Shown: one piece after another, positions 1 through 11,989 of the stretch
Layout: every line of letters starts with the position of its first letter
How positions within the stretch are numbered: position 1 is the stretch's first letter
Source of the DNA: Paraescarpia echinospica
Lineage: Eukaryota > Annelida > Polychaeta > Sabellida > Siboglinidae
Direction: 5' to 3'
NCBI GenBank assembly: GCA_020002185.1
Contig: JAHLWY010000226.1
Location: forward strand, 18,575-82,574
DNA: 64,000 nt
Translations under genes and position numbers: made by a program
Notes under the pieces: generated by a model
The model's input: only the letters and a program-made list of their open reading frames with translations
Told to the model about the DNA's origin: nothing
Database searches by the model: none

Positions 1-738
1 TGCTAGCCACCAATAAGGTCAACTTAATCACAAATATAAGTTCACATAAAAATCTTCCAAATTAATATGATATGTGTATTAATGGTTCACGTTAACAAGG
101 TTGTGCTGGTAACAACTGAAGAGACCAAACTTACCCTCACTGTACATTGCTTGCTGTTTTTGAAAATAGGCCAATGACATAACATGATGCTATCTGCCAG
201 TCTCTGCACACTAAATACACATTATCTTGAAAGATGACACAGTGTTGCAGCTGTCAGGTGTGATGCATGATTGCACTTGTAACATCTAGTTGAGGACACG
301 ATAAATACCTAAACTTCCTATGACATGTTTGATACATTTCAAATGCAGTATTGTTAAATTCACTGCTGAAGTAATAATGCATATATGATGCCCTTTCTGT
401 GTGATAACTGTAAAGCAAGTGGTATCCTAAAAATATGGATGTAGGTATGCGGTTGAAAGTGTAACAATGTGGACACCACATGTTACACGTGCAACCACAA
501 GTTTGCAACCCCCTATCAGTGCTACACATGGTATCCCATCATTGTTTTTTTGGATCCAAATAATACACAGATTGAACTATGCCAGGATGCTTCAAATAGA
601 ATGCATGTTGTTTCATTCACAGCTTGGCACTAAAAACAAATTTACCGTTTCCATTTCACAAATTAGGGTTGCAAAATCAGCCTTCTTCGACAAGACATGA
701 GCACTTACAAATAAACGGTTGCTACATCAAGGCTACTT
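1..738. other. host intergenic DNA, no gene seen
   Basis: AT-rich sequence with only short open frames on both strands. I see no domain, splice-site pair or repeat that I can support. Confidence 0.5.
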
Positions 739-1987
739 CAGACCTGCCTACCATTCCGGATTGTCCGGAATCATTCCGGAAATACACCTAAAATTACGGT
801 ATTGCGGCGAGGGATGAAAATGTTATGGATTCTTTCGTTGTCACAATGAGCGTCAGTCACTTCTGTACTCCTCAAATTTAGCTTCACTTTATTCAACAGG
901 TGGCAGCATATATACGCCGCTTGTTGTGACATGGTTTTTCATTCGCTGCTTCTGGTCGTAATCTGACCAATGGGAAACAGCGTTACGACAAATTCTCATT
1001 TCCGCGCTCATGGCGCTCAAACAAAACGAAGTCACGACTCACGCGGCACGAAATGATGCCGGGGATCGAAACGGCACCACTACCAGCCAAGAAGAAACGT
1101 TTATGACAGTATGCACGCAGACATGGCCCGTATTGTCAAGTTTAAAGAAGGGGGTGGGCTTTACATACTGCCGGATACGCGAAACTTATTTTCCTATTTC
1201 ACATGCCATGGTCACTGACACTGTCACTGGTGGCCGGGATAATTGCTGGTACTGACTACGTCGTTAGAACTTAGACTAGTACTAGTGACAGAGTAGTGGG
1301 TGTTGTACTTGTAGTGTTAGGCCAACTGACTGTACTAAGACTAAGTTAGTGTATTTATTGAGTTTAGTCTATCATTTACAGCCTATAATACAGATATAGG
1401 CTTATATACTAGAGTTGAGTAGACTAGAGTCTAGACGATGTCGATGACTAGCGTAACGTAATGGTTTTTGCCGTCCCCCGGCATGACTTTGTCTTTGATC
1501 TAGTCAAGCTACTATACTGTATAGTCTACAGCCTGGCCCTATATATACCTGCTACTAATATTAATCCTAATGACACCACAAATAGACAATGACGTGATGC
1601 ATTGTTATAATTTGTCAAGTTATTGTAGTTAGCACGCTGTTTTTTTTAATTTACATAAATCAGAATTACAATGTGTATAGACTCATTTACATTACAATTA
1701 CGCTTCTTCACGTTTGATTTCCATTAATGCTGATTATGAACATCTACCTTACCTTGTAAATTAACTGAACGCTTCAAAACACCTTATAGTTTATTAGAGA
1801 CAATTATGTTTTGGATGCAACTATCGTCATAGTCACAGTATTAAAGTATTACTGACAGTGGTGTTCTTTTTGTGACAATATCTGACACGGTTCTGAACTA
1901 TTACTGACAGCAGGCCTATATTCCTGAAAATCAGTGTAAATGGGAAGATGGATTACTGACAGGAAGTTTTTAGGGTAGGCAGGTCTG
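739..1987. mobile_element. hAT-like DNA transposon relic
   Basis: A perfect 14-bp inverted repeat, CAGACCTGCCTACC at 739-752 and its complement at 1974-1987, bounds a 1,249-bp segment. The CAG start and CTG end are typical of hAT termini. Inside, 1010-1255 encodes a decayed BED-type zinc-finger start as found in hAT transposases. The 8 bases on each side (731-738 and 1988-1995) do not match, so no target duplication survives. Most of the transposase is missing, so this is an internally deleted, non-autonomous copy. The superfamily is inferred. Confidence 0.5.
1010..1255 (+). pseudogene. BED-type zinc-finger transposase fragment
   Basis: The 81-residue frame contains the arrangement seen at the start of many hAT/BED transposases: a Trp-Pro pair, then 'KKGVGFTYCRI' and 'YFPISH', then a degenerate His region. 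The usual second Cys of the CxxC pair is Arg here (YCRIR), and the downstream His ligands are displaced, so the finger would not bind zinc. No catalytic DDE domain follows before the transposon end at 1987. It is a relic inside the hAT-like element. Family assignment rests on remembered motif shape only. Confidence 0.45.
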
Positions 1988-3514
1988 ATAGTTTTTTTTT
2001 TAAACTACCTTTAAAATGGTGCATTTTGAGGTATGTTTAACCTTTACTCTTAAATATAGAGGGAAAGATATAAAACAAGAAACTACTTATGAATGCAATA
2101 ATAATTATTGACAAAAATCAGTAATCATGATTGTTTCATTGTAATGAGGTATGGTTTCCACTCAAATTGTGTCCTTTTTTTTTTTAAACAGTATACGTTG
2201 TTTAGTATATAATCCAATTTCTGTGCAAACGTATCATTGTCTAGCCCAAGTTATTGATAACTTGTTAGTATACACGGTTTGGGGAAATAGGCGTCTTTTA
2301 TGAGATGTGAATACCTCAGTGTCCTTTAAACAACCAAATTTTTTTTAATTGGAGAAAATTAGTTCAATCGCATGTTTTCAGAACTTGACACTGTGATAGT
2401 GCTGTTGAGAGAATCAGAGTTTGAAGTTCCCTAAGTTTGCCATTAGCACATCAAATTGCAACTGGACATGATCATTTTTGTATATGAAATTATAAACCCC
2501 ATTGTTGCCTGAAAAACAGTAATTTTGACAGTTTTCAATGTTTTCTAATATGTTAAAATTATTTAAACCAGCTAACATTTTAACCAGGACTAAATTACAC
2601 ACATGTGGATGACGTTTTTCTTGCATCTATTAACTCGGCGTAGCTAATTGAAGTCTGACGGACAGTCCCGAATATTCATGAGCATGCCTTATACGGATCA
2701 TGAAGGTGGAGCCAAAGCGGGAACTGCGCTATTTTTTCGATATAATGTTATTAGTGTTCAATAAAACGTAATTCTGATGAAATAAAGGCGTATAATTACA
2801 TGAAACAATCATATTAATAGGATTATTTAATAATTGCGTACATCACAGAGATTAAAATTCTCAAAGAATCAATCCAACTGTTACAAATGTTGTAACTTTA
2901 CACAATGTGGTTGCTGTATTCACTTCCTACCGTAGTCTCGCTTAACCGACTCTGGACTCTCGCCTGGCTGCGTGACTTCGCCACAACGATAGTCTGGCTC
3001 TGAATGGTCCTTTTGAATGTTATTCCATGAGAACTGCCACCTAGTGAATACGCATGTGATTAAAAGGCATTAAACTACGAACAAAGTTTAATGTCGGTTT
3101 ATTTTGTGTGTGACATGTTTCAGTATAAGTTTAATGTTGAATAGTTGTTATAGTATAGTATTATCTGATAAAAGTGTATCCTTATTGAATTTGTTATTTC
3201 ATAGTTGGCCTGAGAGCCAATCAACGTCTCTACCCGAATCTGGGGAAAAGCCCCCTACCGGTAACAATGGCTAAAGCTTAATAATCCAGGCCGTTGTGAC
3301 TGACCAATGCTGCCACCTTACGGCGGCTGGATAATCGAGGCTATTCCTACCCCTGTTGTTGTCATGGCTACTTTTACAAATAAGCAACACATTTCTATAC
3401 ATATTCTACATGGATATTTGACTTCAGTTGCCAACATTGTACCTTCATAGCTATTTCTGCCATTCACGTCATCATGTGTATAGCGTTCCATCAATAGTTT
3501 GCTGTCATTTTCAG
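1988..3514. other. host intergenic DNA, no gene seen
   Basis: AT-rich, with homopolymer T runs near 1990 and 2180. The 70-residue minus-strand frame at 2414-2626 has no recognisable feature and I do not call it a gene. Confidence 0.45.
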
Positions 3515-3873
3515 ATGCCCCAGAGTCAAAAGGTGATGAGTACTTTCCACTGACCCTCGTCACTGCGTCAGCGTCAACCACCAGCAGTGACCATCACAAT
3601 GGTCACTTCTTGACAAGGACAGAACACAAACGTCCACATGGTAGGAGGCAACATCGCGATGTTGACAAGCACGGAAGCGCTGACTCGGCATCAAGATTCA
3701 TCAAACGTCTACCTGTGAAGCCACTTGAGTGCGGCGGCAAGAGCTCAGTGCCGATGTCCAGGTCGAAGCCACATGCTACCAGAAAGACAGACAGCCGTGG
3801 CGTGCTTGTCGATTCGTCCATGCTGGCTGTAGGACATTATGTGGAGTACTACCCGGTCGACACCAGCATCTAA
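3515..3873 (+). CDS. candidate host terminal exon, unknown protein
   Basis: The segment is preceded by a strong 3' splice site (pyrimidine-rich tract ending TTTTCAG at 3508-3514) and followed by AATAAA at 3938-3943, about 65 bases after the stop at 3871-3873. Between them one frame stays open for about 119 codons and is less AT-rich than its surroundings. The peptide is Ser/His/Arg-rich with basic patches and no domain I recognise. The phase implies a split first codon. No partner exon with a matching donor is obvious upstream in the window. It could also be a chance open frame; the splice acceptor and poly(A) signal are the only support. Confidence 0.35.
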
Positions 3874-3943
3874 CCTGTCACCTCCGTACCATCTACCGTG
3901 CCTCCATGTCGAGTGCCAGCGTGTAAAATTGCGTAATAATAAA

Positions 3944-5734
3944 AAATGTGTTACCAATGATGCACCAGGAATTCAACGAGCCTGAGAAACATTTTGTTTT
4001 CAGTTATTGAGAGTTAATTTACTCACTGAAAGGTTCTTCGGGGTGATGTTGCCCTTATAGGCTTAGAATGTTTGCGTGTTGATATCTACTTGTGCCAAAG
4101 CAATGTTGGCAGCTTCTAAAGGTGCTCGTCTTCAGTGTTATAGTGCGGTTGAAATTTACACCTGTGCCACATCCGGTGAGGGTTGGTTAAATTAGTTATT
4201 TTGATACCAAATGAACAGTGCTGACAAAATGTATTCTGATTTGTGTCTATTGTTTAAGGGACAGAGATCTCGATTCTACTTCGTTATTTTTGAACCCAGC
4301 TTAGTGAAATGTTACAAATAAAAACAATTTTACAGATTTATTACAATTTTTTTGTCAGATTTGTTACAATTTTTGTGTTCACCAGATGTCGGTGCGGTCG
4401 CTCCCAACTTGAATTTAGGGTGATTCACCGTGGGCGTCTTTGCGATTCACGTATGAAAAGCTAACAGGCGCTTTTAAGCCATGCCCAGCGTGCTCGTAAT
4501 TGGTCGCTAGAGCAAGAAGGATTTGACACGTGTCGTGCGCTTTTCATTTTATTTTTCGCGGGGAGACGTCAGGGCTTGATATAATATGTTCGCAAGGGGA
4601 TAGACATACACAGATTAATTTTACGAACAGGTAGGCAGGGCTATACATAATATCCAATCTCTGTGTAATTAGTCACACCAATTTGCTCATCAATGGCTAT
4701 ATCTATTAAAGTAGGTTCGTAAATGTGCTAGGTTGTTTACAAGTCACATTTTAATGTGATGCTTTACGTAAAAAATCCAAAATATACATGAAGTCGGTGC
4801 AGTTACAATTGTTCAACAACATTTCTCAAAAGACCCACACCACGATTTTGCATACCAGCTATACATCATGATAATGTATGATGGAACAGAATCTGAAGTA
4901 ATTTCACATGTTTGTTGACTTACATGACTACAATATTATTCACAGAATTGTGTAAACACAACAGCTTTTTTTTATTATACAATGTATACAAGGTATTTTG
5001 CAATATAGCAGTCCAATGAAGTATGCAATATTATTAGGCATGTTGTCATTTTCCATTTAATTTTCTTGTTGATATATAATCATGTATGCTTGACTGCTCT
5101 CTCACAGCAAGTGTCTCCAAATTCCTGTTCAGCACTATCTGATGCACAGTGTTCTATGCACAATGGACAATGTGAAAGGGTTCACATGTAAGAGTTGAAG
5201 ACGATAGTATTTCCTCATCCCTTGATTTGTGAGCAATAGCAATTCTGAAATACAAACCAACTATACATCAGTAAAATAAAAACAGATAACCTTATCTATT
5301 TGTTGGTATTACTAAAATCTGAGCACATAATAATTATTGTTGGATTGAAATGAGTATCCCCTTACCTTAATATGTTGTTGTCAAGAAATACATAATTAAA
5401 ATTAATTTAAGTATTGAATGAATCCCCTTGCATTGTTAAATCGGTGTGCTTAAACTAGTGATTTGGAATAAACATTTCTACTCGTAGCAATGATACCAGG
5501 CCTTGAGAATGTTTGGATTCATAAACAGACAACTCCATGCTATTTTAGTGTGTTGCTAACAATCTATACAAGTATAATTAATGTTTACTGTAAAGCGCTA
5601 TAAATATAATCATGCTTTGGATTGTTCTACTTTTATTTATGCATGACCGTATTAAATGTAATAATTATTATTATCAATACATGTGTTATGTTACTTCTTC
5701 TTTACCATGAATCTAATTGTCAAAATCAAGCACA
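3944..5734. other. host intergenic DNA, no gene seen
   Basis: AT-rich, with scattered poly(T) and poly(A) tracts. No coding frame, structural RNA or long repeat that I can support. Confidence 0.45.
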
Positions 5735-6010
5735 TTTGTGGAGTGCAGTGGCCAGAGCATCGCACTTTCAATCCAGAGAATCCGGGTTCGAATCCTGTGC
5801 TGCTGTTTCGAACGTTGGAGTTTGTTCACTCTACTTTGCTCCAATTCACTCAGCAGTACGAATGAATATCTGGATACAGACGGTGGTGGATATTTCTGTA
5901 CGAATAATCTTCGTGCATTAATTGCAGCGTGCTGAATGCTTCTCATATATGTCGTTATGGTGTTCCATTGAACAGGTCTGTAATAATTATAATAAAGCAA
6001 TAATAATTAT
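5735..6010 (+). mobile_element. tRNA-derived SINE
   Basis: A polymerase III split promoter is visible: an A-box-like TGGCCAGAGCATCG at 5749-5762 and a perfect B box GGTTCGAATCC at 5785-5795. A tRNA-unrelated body and an AT-rich tail (ATAATTAT-type repeats to about 6010) follow. The part from about 5880 (GGTGGATATTTCTGTACGA) is recognisably shared with 48360-48470 in the palindrome's left arm and its mirror in the right arm, showing this is a dispersed family. Exact ends and target duplications were not resolved. Confidence 0.65.
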
Positions 6011-8669
6011 ATGGCGCCTATATCCTCAGGAATCTGAGCTTAGTGACGCCACATACAATAATCATTAGGCGTAATCGTGAACGGGGACATGCGATAGTCA
6101 TTACTAGATCCAGGGATCGCCAAAGGCAACTTAGAACGTGTGATACCTAAAAATCCAATAATATGTGCGGCAACCAATGCTTGACTATACACCATGGCTA
6201 TTCAACTATATATTAGTTTAGTGGGAACAATGATTATTTATTGTGAGGCAAAGTAGACTCGGTTAACGGTCACTAACCGTCACTTCGCGAGTATAGTCGC
6301 TTAAGGACAGTGTTGGTCGACGTCAAATTAGTGTAATTGAGTATTGTTAACAGCGAACTCTTTTACAAGCAGGCTTGCCCGCCATGTTTGGTCTACGTTC
6401 TCCACTGAATATCTTTGTGTGAATTTTGCTTGAATTGTTTGTACCAAATAAACAGAGCCGACAATATTATTACTGCTGATATGCATGCAACAACATTCAG
6501 ATAGTTTAAAGATGTTGAACATACATTTCCTACATTTATTGACAATAATACTATTTTGTGCAATTGGTGATGTGATTATCCTTATCCAGCTGACCCATCA
6601 AAGATCACATGATTTCCTACCTGGTGAGAAAATTATGCAAATGCTTAGTCACGAAGAGGGATGTATTCTAAAAAAATGCCAGAATACGACCCTATCACAA
6701 ATGTTTGCATTAGGGAAGAATCTGTCGCATGCTCTGCAAGTGATTGTAGAGTCCCCAAATTGCAACCTCTCCTGGGCCTAACACAAGTTGGTATGTCTAC
6801 TGGCACAATTTCAAAACAGAAACAAATCAGCTTGCGATCCATATATTAAAAACTAGGTATTTAAAGAGCATTATCCAACACCGTACCTTACTTCTGTGCC
6901 GTGCTGGAAGTGACACAAAATGTAGAGCGTTATAAATGGTGTTGCAAATATACACTTTCAAAATGCAAACGGCTGATCGTAACACAGATAAAACATCGAT
7001 TCAGCTGTGGAGACTTGCCTGTGGTGATGTGCGTTCACAAGAGCAAGAACATTGAGTGGTGTGAGCAGTTTCACTGCAAGCTGCTGAGCTTAATTACAAT
7101 ACGCTAGCTACTGAAATACTCAGAAAGAGCCAAAGAATGGCATGGTTACGACCAACATGTGATGCATTACATCTTATTCGAGAAATAACTTAAATAGTCA
7201 TTTAATATTATGCAACAGTCTAGGACATATTAGCTGTTATAAACTCAATTACTGACATTTTATTGTGCAGGCAGGCCAATCTTCTTTTAAGTGTGTCTGT
7301 TCTCTCGATGGAGCTTCTTGTTTTCTTATAATATCTGTGAAATTATTATAGTACTATTGATTTAATCATAGATTGCCAACAGTAGTATTCACTAAAAGGC
7401 TAAAGATTGCATGCATCAAAGACAACCAATTATACAACATAATTTATATGATGCAGACAAATCATTTTGGAAACTACATACAAATAAATTACGTCGTATT
7501 ATAAGATCTATCAGTAAAAACAGTTAAAGGGGGAATGAAGCGCTTGAACAACCAGAGCCCAAACATAAGAACATACCATTTACAGTATATGTCACCATGA
7601 TTTGATAAGTACAGCGCCACGGTATATTTTAAATAATTTTTCAAACGTAGCTATTATTGGCACAGGGCGCCGCCATCAGGGGTCAGCACACTGTCAGTTT
7701 TCTCATTGGCGACCATGTTAATGTTTTGTGTGATTATAAGAAAACGTGACCTATAAAGTTTCTTAAACTTCTCACCTGCTGTTATTATCAACTCATTGAC
7801 ATGCTGGTCGAGTTTAGTCAAAATCTAATATCTAGCTCTTGCAAAATGCCTGTATGTATGACACCCGTCAATATTTACAACTGGATTCAGGCAGTAATCC
7901 GGCTAAAGTGTCAACTAGCCAAATTGCTGCCAGATACCCTTCCGCTTAGTAAAATCAGCTAAAAAGACACCATTTTACTGTCAACAGCTTCTACAATCAC
8001 ATCTAGAAATCTGACTACTCAAATGCACTTATGTTAGAGCAAGTGAACATTATAAAAATCATTTCTCAAAAATATACTGCACTTTTTTTGTCTGTAACCA
8101 AGCAGGAAGTCCAACAGTGTCCTGACCCCATCATTCTCCAGGGGCGTGTGGTTGTACATCCGGTTTGATTGGCGAGATGTCTCATAAAGCTGTATAGAGC
8201 AATTCGATAGGCAACGCAGCATAGCTCTCAGAAAAACCGACGAAACGCATACAAACACATAACAACAGAACAATTTAATGCACTGCGTGGCTACTGGATA
8301 CACTGTAAGTGTTAGTAAGCAAGTTTTCACATACTTCCACAGAAGGATTCCTATAGAAAAAAACAAGTTGTATATGACGAATTTGGCGTGTTCGCCGGCG
8401 GCAAGATTGGCAAAAGTCTGCGGTGGTCACTTTCGAACGCCGATTGCAAGCCTAAATACGAAAGTGACGAGCATAAAAAGACATTGAACGTCAAAACATA
8501 ATTCTTGGTTAAAGCCACAGGTTCATCTTTGGTCGATTTGTTTACATATAACTAAGCAGCGATAAAGTAAATGTCAGCGAAATCGACCTAGAAACTCGAT
8601 ATTATTGCCTTATTTGGAGGGTAAAGCGGCGCGGAGGAAATAACAAGCCGAAACCAGCTTGTTGTTGCC
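6011..8669. other. host intergenic DNA, no supported gene
   Basis: Mostly AT-rich. A 98-residue plus-strand frame at 6485-6781 has a hydrophobic N-terminal stretch, but it has no splice context or known motif and overlaps other short frames, so I do not call it. The stretch 8380-8470 is locally GC-richer without an open frame of note. The Polinton A fragment begins abruptly at about 8670. Confidence 0.4.
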
Positions 8670-9024
8670 ACGCGCGCTTCGAGAAGACGTCGATGACCGT
8701 CAATAGGAACGCTACACCGTCGTTGTGCTTTTTCAGTTTAGCCACGTCGACGAGATCGGCTTCCCACTGCTGGTTTCGACCACCCACGATAACGCAACGT
8801 CGTTTGAAACGTCGTCTGACCGGTTTGTGAAGCGTATAGGCGTCCTGCTCCGATAGCCACCGCTCGACGATCGGCTTGGGTACTACGGTCGCCCAGTGCA
8901 ACGCGTCGACGCCGCCGTAACTGCCCGCCCGTTTCGGGTCGAAGTAGGCGCGCTTCAGGCGGTCGTCCCGTTGTTGTTGAGAGCGCTTTCGTTGCGCACC
9001 ACCGCGAGGCCGCCGGGACACCAT
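8670..9024 (-). pseudogene. Polinton A integrase, N-terminal fragment
   Basis: Starts at the ATG at 9024 and closely matches the start of the C integrase. It keeps the conserved YFDPKRAGSYGG element, the basic region, and the first catalytic aspartate segment (WEADLVD, followed by TVIDVFSKRAW). The match breaks off right after that segment at about 8670 and host sequence follows. The second Asp, the catalytic Glu and the chromodomain are absent, so the fragment cannot be active. In family terms this is a retroviral-type DDE integrase that would insert the linear element with a 6-bp stagger. Confidence 0.8.
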
Positions 9025-9165
9025 GGCGACGGCAAAGATACGGCGAACAATATACATATATATAGGGCAAAAGCCGCCGCGACTACGCCGGCGAGGGCGA
9101 CGACGAGCACCGACCTTCGAGAAGGCATACTAACTTGTGAGCGGCTCGGCCGTTCCTCGACCTCT

Positions 9166-9805
9166 TTAAAAGGAGGCCCACGGCGTGCGTTCCAGAGATT
9201 GAGTTCGGCGGGTCTTTTGCTTCCGCGCCGCGTGCTGTATGTACGCTCGACGCTGGGGATTACCAACGAGCTCCATAGGGACGTTCAACCGCTTGATATG
9301 GTCCCCGAACGCTTTCAAGCCAACCGGCGCGGGGGTCTTCTTCCTCTTTCGCATGAGATCGTTCACTAGATCTACCATGTTGCTTCCAGCGATAGGCGCG
9401 CAGTCGTACACGAGCTCCCCTCGATCGTTCCAGCGAATCAGCGGGTTGGTTTTCAGTTTTGCCATCAGGAGGCGGGCCTTTTCTTTCAGATTTTTCGGTA
9501 CGCTCTTCACGATCTCGCTCTCCGTATCGTCCGGCGGCGGCGGCGGCAGCGGCGGTGGCGATTGGTCGGTCGTCGACGTCGACGTTCACTACGGACACTC
9601 CGAGACGTCTCCATGACGTTGTAGCGACTCAGCAATTGATTGTACGCCAGTACCTTTTCTCGTTCGGACAAATCCGTACGCTCGAGAACGGTTTTCATGT
9701 CGTCGTCCAGACTCGCGACGTGGTCGTGGTCGGTTGCGATAGTAACGGAAGTAGACGTTCCACCAACCGGGGGTCTACCGACGCCATCTTCTTTTCGTGC
9801 TGCAT
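9166..9805 (-). pseudogene. Polinton A VDPR-family protein, frameshifted
   Basis: Begins at ATG 9805 with MQHEKKMASVDPRL and shows the same landmarks as the B and C copies: a helical 'LSEREK...YNQLLSRYN' stretch, 'SVPKNLKEKARLL', 'RWNDRG', 'GSNMVDLVND.MRKRK' and 'NVPMELVGNPQR'. Reading-frame changes near 9700 and between 9510 and 9600 split it into three frames. The second lies in a GGC-rich microsatellite, a likely slippage site. Function is unknown; the family recurs in every Polinton here, next to the integrase and small hydrophobic protein, which suggests a virion or DNA-packaging role (inference). Confidence 0.7.
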
Positions 9806-10149
9806 CAACCTATAGCCTGTTTGAGGAGGGGCAGAAAGGCGCTCGCCAACGGTGCCAGCAGCGCCGTCAGAAAAGCGCCCGACCCCGTCTGCAGGACGGC
9901 TCTCTTCTGTTTGATGGGTACTTTTTTCGACGTTAGCTTGCGCAAATGGTTCCTGTACTTTATCAGCACTCTTTTCTGTTTCGCCGATAATTTCATGTTC
10001 CCGCTCAGAATGTTGTACGCGCAGTCGCACAGACTACAGATGAGATCGGAATCCACGTGGGTGATTACGGCTTTTCTCAGATCCGAATTCCTCTTGTATC
10101 TACGCAACAGCTGCAGGGCCAGAATGTGCCTCTTCACGCGCTCTGTCAT
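9805..10149 (-). CDS. Polinton small basic/hydrophobic protein (A)
   Basis: An intact frame from ATG 10149 (MTERVKRH). It has a Cys-containing helical N-terminal half (DLICSLCDCAYNIL), a basic middle (KVLIKYRNHLRKL, SKKVPIKQKRA) and a glycine/alanine/leucine-rich hydrophobic tail (GAFLTALLAPLASAFLPLL). The same three-part plan is in B and C. The 3' end overlaps the start of the VDPR gene, as in C, implying a shared transcript. The tail looks able to interact with membranes, and Polinton proteins of this form are commonly uncharacterised. A minor virion component is plausible but unproven. Confidence 0.65.
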   Translation of the reverse strand: MTERVKRHILALQLLRRYKRNSDLRKAVITHVDSDLICSLCDCAYNILSGNMKLSAKQKRVLIKYRNHLRKLTSKKVPIKQKRAVLQTGSGAFLTALLAPLASAFLPLLKQAIG

Positions 10150-10186
10150 CTTGACGAATGACGTCGGCCGCGACACGCTCCTCTTT

Positions 10187-10812
10187 TTATACTCTCGTCG
10201 GCGCGTAGACGTACTGAATGCGATCGTCGGATAAAATGTCCGTATGCAGGCGCATGGTTTCCGGTGTTTCCTGTTTCAGGTCCACCAGGAGGTAACCGTA
10301 GGCTGCTGACGTGGCATCTTTGAAGGCCTCCATCATGTAGTTGGTTCTACCCGGATACATCTGTTTCGCCAGGTGACCTACTTGACCCGCGTCCCGAGGG
10401 CTCTTGAAGAGGACCATGTACTGCGCGTTTAGGCTGATTGTGCAGTTTTCTTTCCCTTTCGGAAAGAGATTCTGCAGAAGCTGTACGACGGACGCGTTGC
10501 AGTGATGACTTTTTTAGTAAACAAGGTCTTGACCCGACTATCGGTCTCCTCCATAAGGTCATCGAGTACTAGAAGCGTCCTCGTTTTGGCGTCTAGAAGC
10601 TTCGGATCCGGCAAACCGTCTACGAATTCTACATCGGCTGTCATAGAGTCGTAGGCGGTTTGCCACTGGCCGTAACACCACAGGATTTTCTCCGGCGGCG
10701 GCTCGATCATAGAGAAGGCGAACTTTAGCAGACGAGCAACAAAAGTAGTCTTGCCGCACCCCGTAGGGCTGGCCACTATACTCGTAAAAGGATGCTTCCA
10801 CGTCCCTTCCAT
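10187..10812 (-). pseudogene. Polinton A packaging ATPase, frameshifted
   Basis: From ATG 10812. A Walker A-like SPTGCGKTT motif near residue 15 and a Walker B LLVLDDLM motif near residue 93 mark a FtsK/HerA-type (A32-like) ATPase that would pump DNA into capsids. The frame breaks near 10510: a run of six T's stands where C has seven, so the two halves lie in different frames. The first Walker A glycine is Ser, compared with Gly in C. The second half keeps the family signature AQYMVLFKSPRD and KQMYPG. Confidence 0.8.
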
Positions 10813-10869
10813 ATCGACAACTGGTGAGCGGAAAACGAACGATGACTTTTATTCGTTTCTTCTATATTC

Positions 10870-11301
10870 ACGACGCACCTCCATCAACAATTTGCCAAGC
10901 ATGTTCTGACCTTCTTTATACCCGTGGGCGCAACCTCAAAAGGCTTCTTTCGACGGCACCCACTCCACTAATTCGGCGTCCCCGGTAGCCAATAGGGCGT
11001 CTTTGAACTTTTTTGACGCCCCGAACTTACTCATCAACAGGCTCTTCAAACACTCGACTCTAACGGCGTCCCATTCGGCGCCCGTTCTCGTTTTCTTGAT
11101 TCCGTAACTTCGTCGCTTCGCTATATAAGCCGACCACGCCGATTTGATGTACGCCGCGCTTGCTTCGTCTTCATTAAACATCGCTTTTCTAAACTGGTAG
11201 GCGTGCTCGACGGATTTGAAACCCCGACCGTACACCGCGATTCTACACGGATAAAAATTCGACAGGTACGACATCGACCCTCCGAAACGTATAGGCGCCA
11301 T
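10870..11301 (-). pseudogene. Polinton A NADAR-domain protein, early stop
   Basis: ATG 11301. The frame carries NADAR (YbiA/DUF1768) hallmarks: LSNFYPC near residue 14, FKSVEHAYQFRKAMF near residue 29, and a C-terminal 'LVEWVPSKEAF'. A TGA at 10936-10938 stands where C encodes Trp, cutting off about 25 residues that would form the last helix. Bacterial NADAR proteins act on ADP-ribose-containing substrates, including ADP-ribosylated guanine, so the gene may remove ADP-ribose marks or process a nucleotide by-product. The role in a Polinton is inference. Confidence 0.75.
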
Positions 11302-11719
11302 ACCGCTGATCTACACTGACTACGCCTCACGGATAACCCTTATATAACCACATAACTCACTACTAATTTTCTCGCTAGAGGCGCTAGTGCGTACTTTGTT
11401 TCATCTCAGTCACTAGAGGTCAGCACACGCAGGGTAGCACTAGCCATATTAATTAGTACTAATTAGTATTCTCACTAGAGGGCGCGCACACCGTTCATTA
11501 ATAAAATTAATGCAATCAATCATCAATCAAACTTTTATAAGTAAGCTGTCAGCTTTTTATAAGTAAGCTGTCAGCTTTTTATAAGTAAGCTGTCATCGCC
11601 GGGCGCACACATTCTCCCTCAATCAGTAATAAAAAACGTGGAAAACCCTTTGATGTTTCACCGATTTCCTTTGATCTTAGGTCATGACCCGTCCAGTAAG
11701 CAACACAATAACTACTAAC
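11302..11719. repeat. Polinton A terminal region
   Basis: Non-coding. It holds the TATA-like TATATAA upstream of the NADAR gene (about 11339-11345), several CACTAGAGG-type motifs (about 11405 and 11470) resembling those in C's ends, a 22-bp tandem repeat, and the CTTTGATCT and GGTCATGACC words shared with C's TIR. It is interpreted as the surviving right TIR of A. Confidence 0.55.
11532..11597. repeat. 22-bp tandem repeat, three copies
   Basis: The unit TTTTATAAGTAAGCTGTCAG occurs three times in a row (within a 22-bp period) in the terminal region of Polinton A. Each unit contains a TTTTATAA element. Confidence 0.75.
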
Positions 11720-11960
11720 GCCTCTATAATTACATTATATATTATCAGTAATACAAACAAGTATATATATATACATAAATATATATATATACATATAATA
11801 TATATATATATATATACATACATATATAAAACAACTATATAGTAAATTGCGAGATAAATATATTATAAATATATATTAGTTAATTAATCAATAATAAATA
11901 ACTACAGTAATACATTATTAGTTTCAATTAAAATTTCAGATAATAAAATAAATATGGGGT
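11720..11960. repeat. AT-rich low-complexity tract
   Basis: Mainly (TA)n microsatellite between 11760 and 11860, then AT-rich sequence up to the LINE 3' tail. No gene. Confidence 0.7.
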
Positions 11961-11989
11961 ATGACGACTAAAGTATAAAATTATGACGA

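Larger units (their letters stand above)
8670..11719 (-). mobile_element. Polinton A, truncated copy
   Basis: Gene order on the minus strand is NADAR, packaging ATPase, small basic protein, VDPR protein and integrase, the same as the right end of Polinton C, with close similarity throughout. The copy stops inside the integrase at about 8670, so everything from there to its other terminus is missing. The right end keeps a TIR-like block (11302-11719) with the CTTTGATCT and GGTCATGACC words of C's TIR. By analogy with C it probably ended near ACTACT at about 11714-11719. No matching left end exists in the window, so a target duplication cannot be tested. Confidence 0.75.

Noticed and set aside
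760..790. Repeated TTCCGG words as an ETS-site cluster.
   Set aside because: They lie in the subterminal part of the hAT-like relic, so a transposon repeat is the simpler explanation.
5749..5795. A functional tRNA gene.
   Set aside because: A and B boxes are present but the sequence does not close into a cloverleaf with an acceptor stem, and the downstream body is that of a SINE.
6485..6849. Two plus-strand frames with a hydrophobic start.
   Set aside because: No splice signals, family motif or promoter; AT-rich sequence yields such frames by chance.
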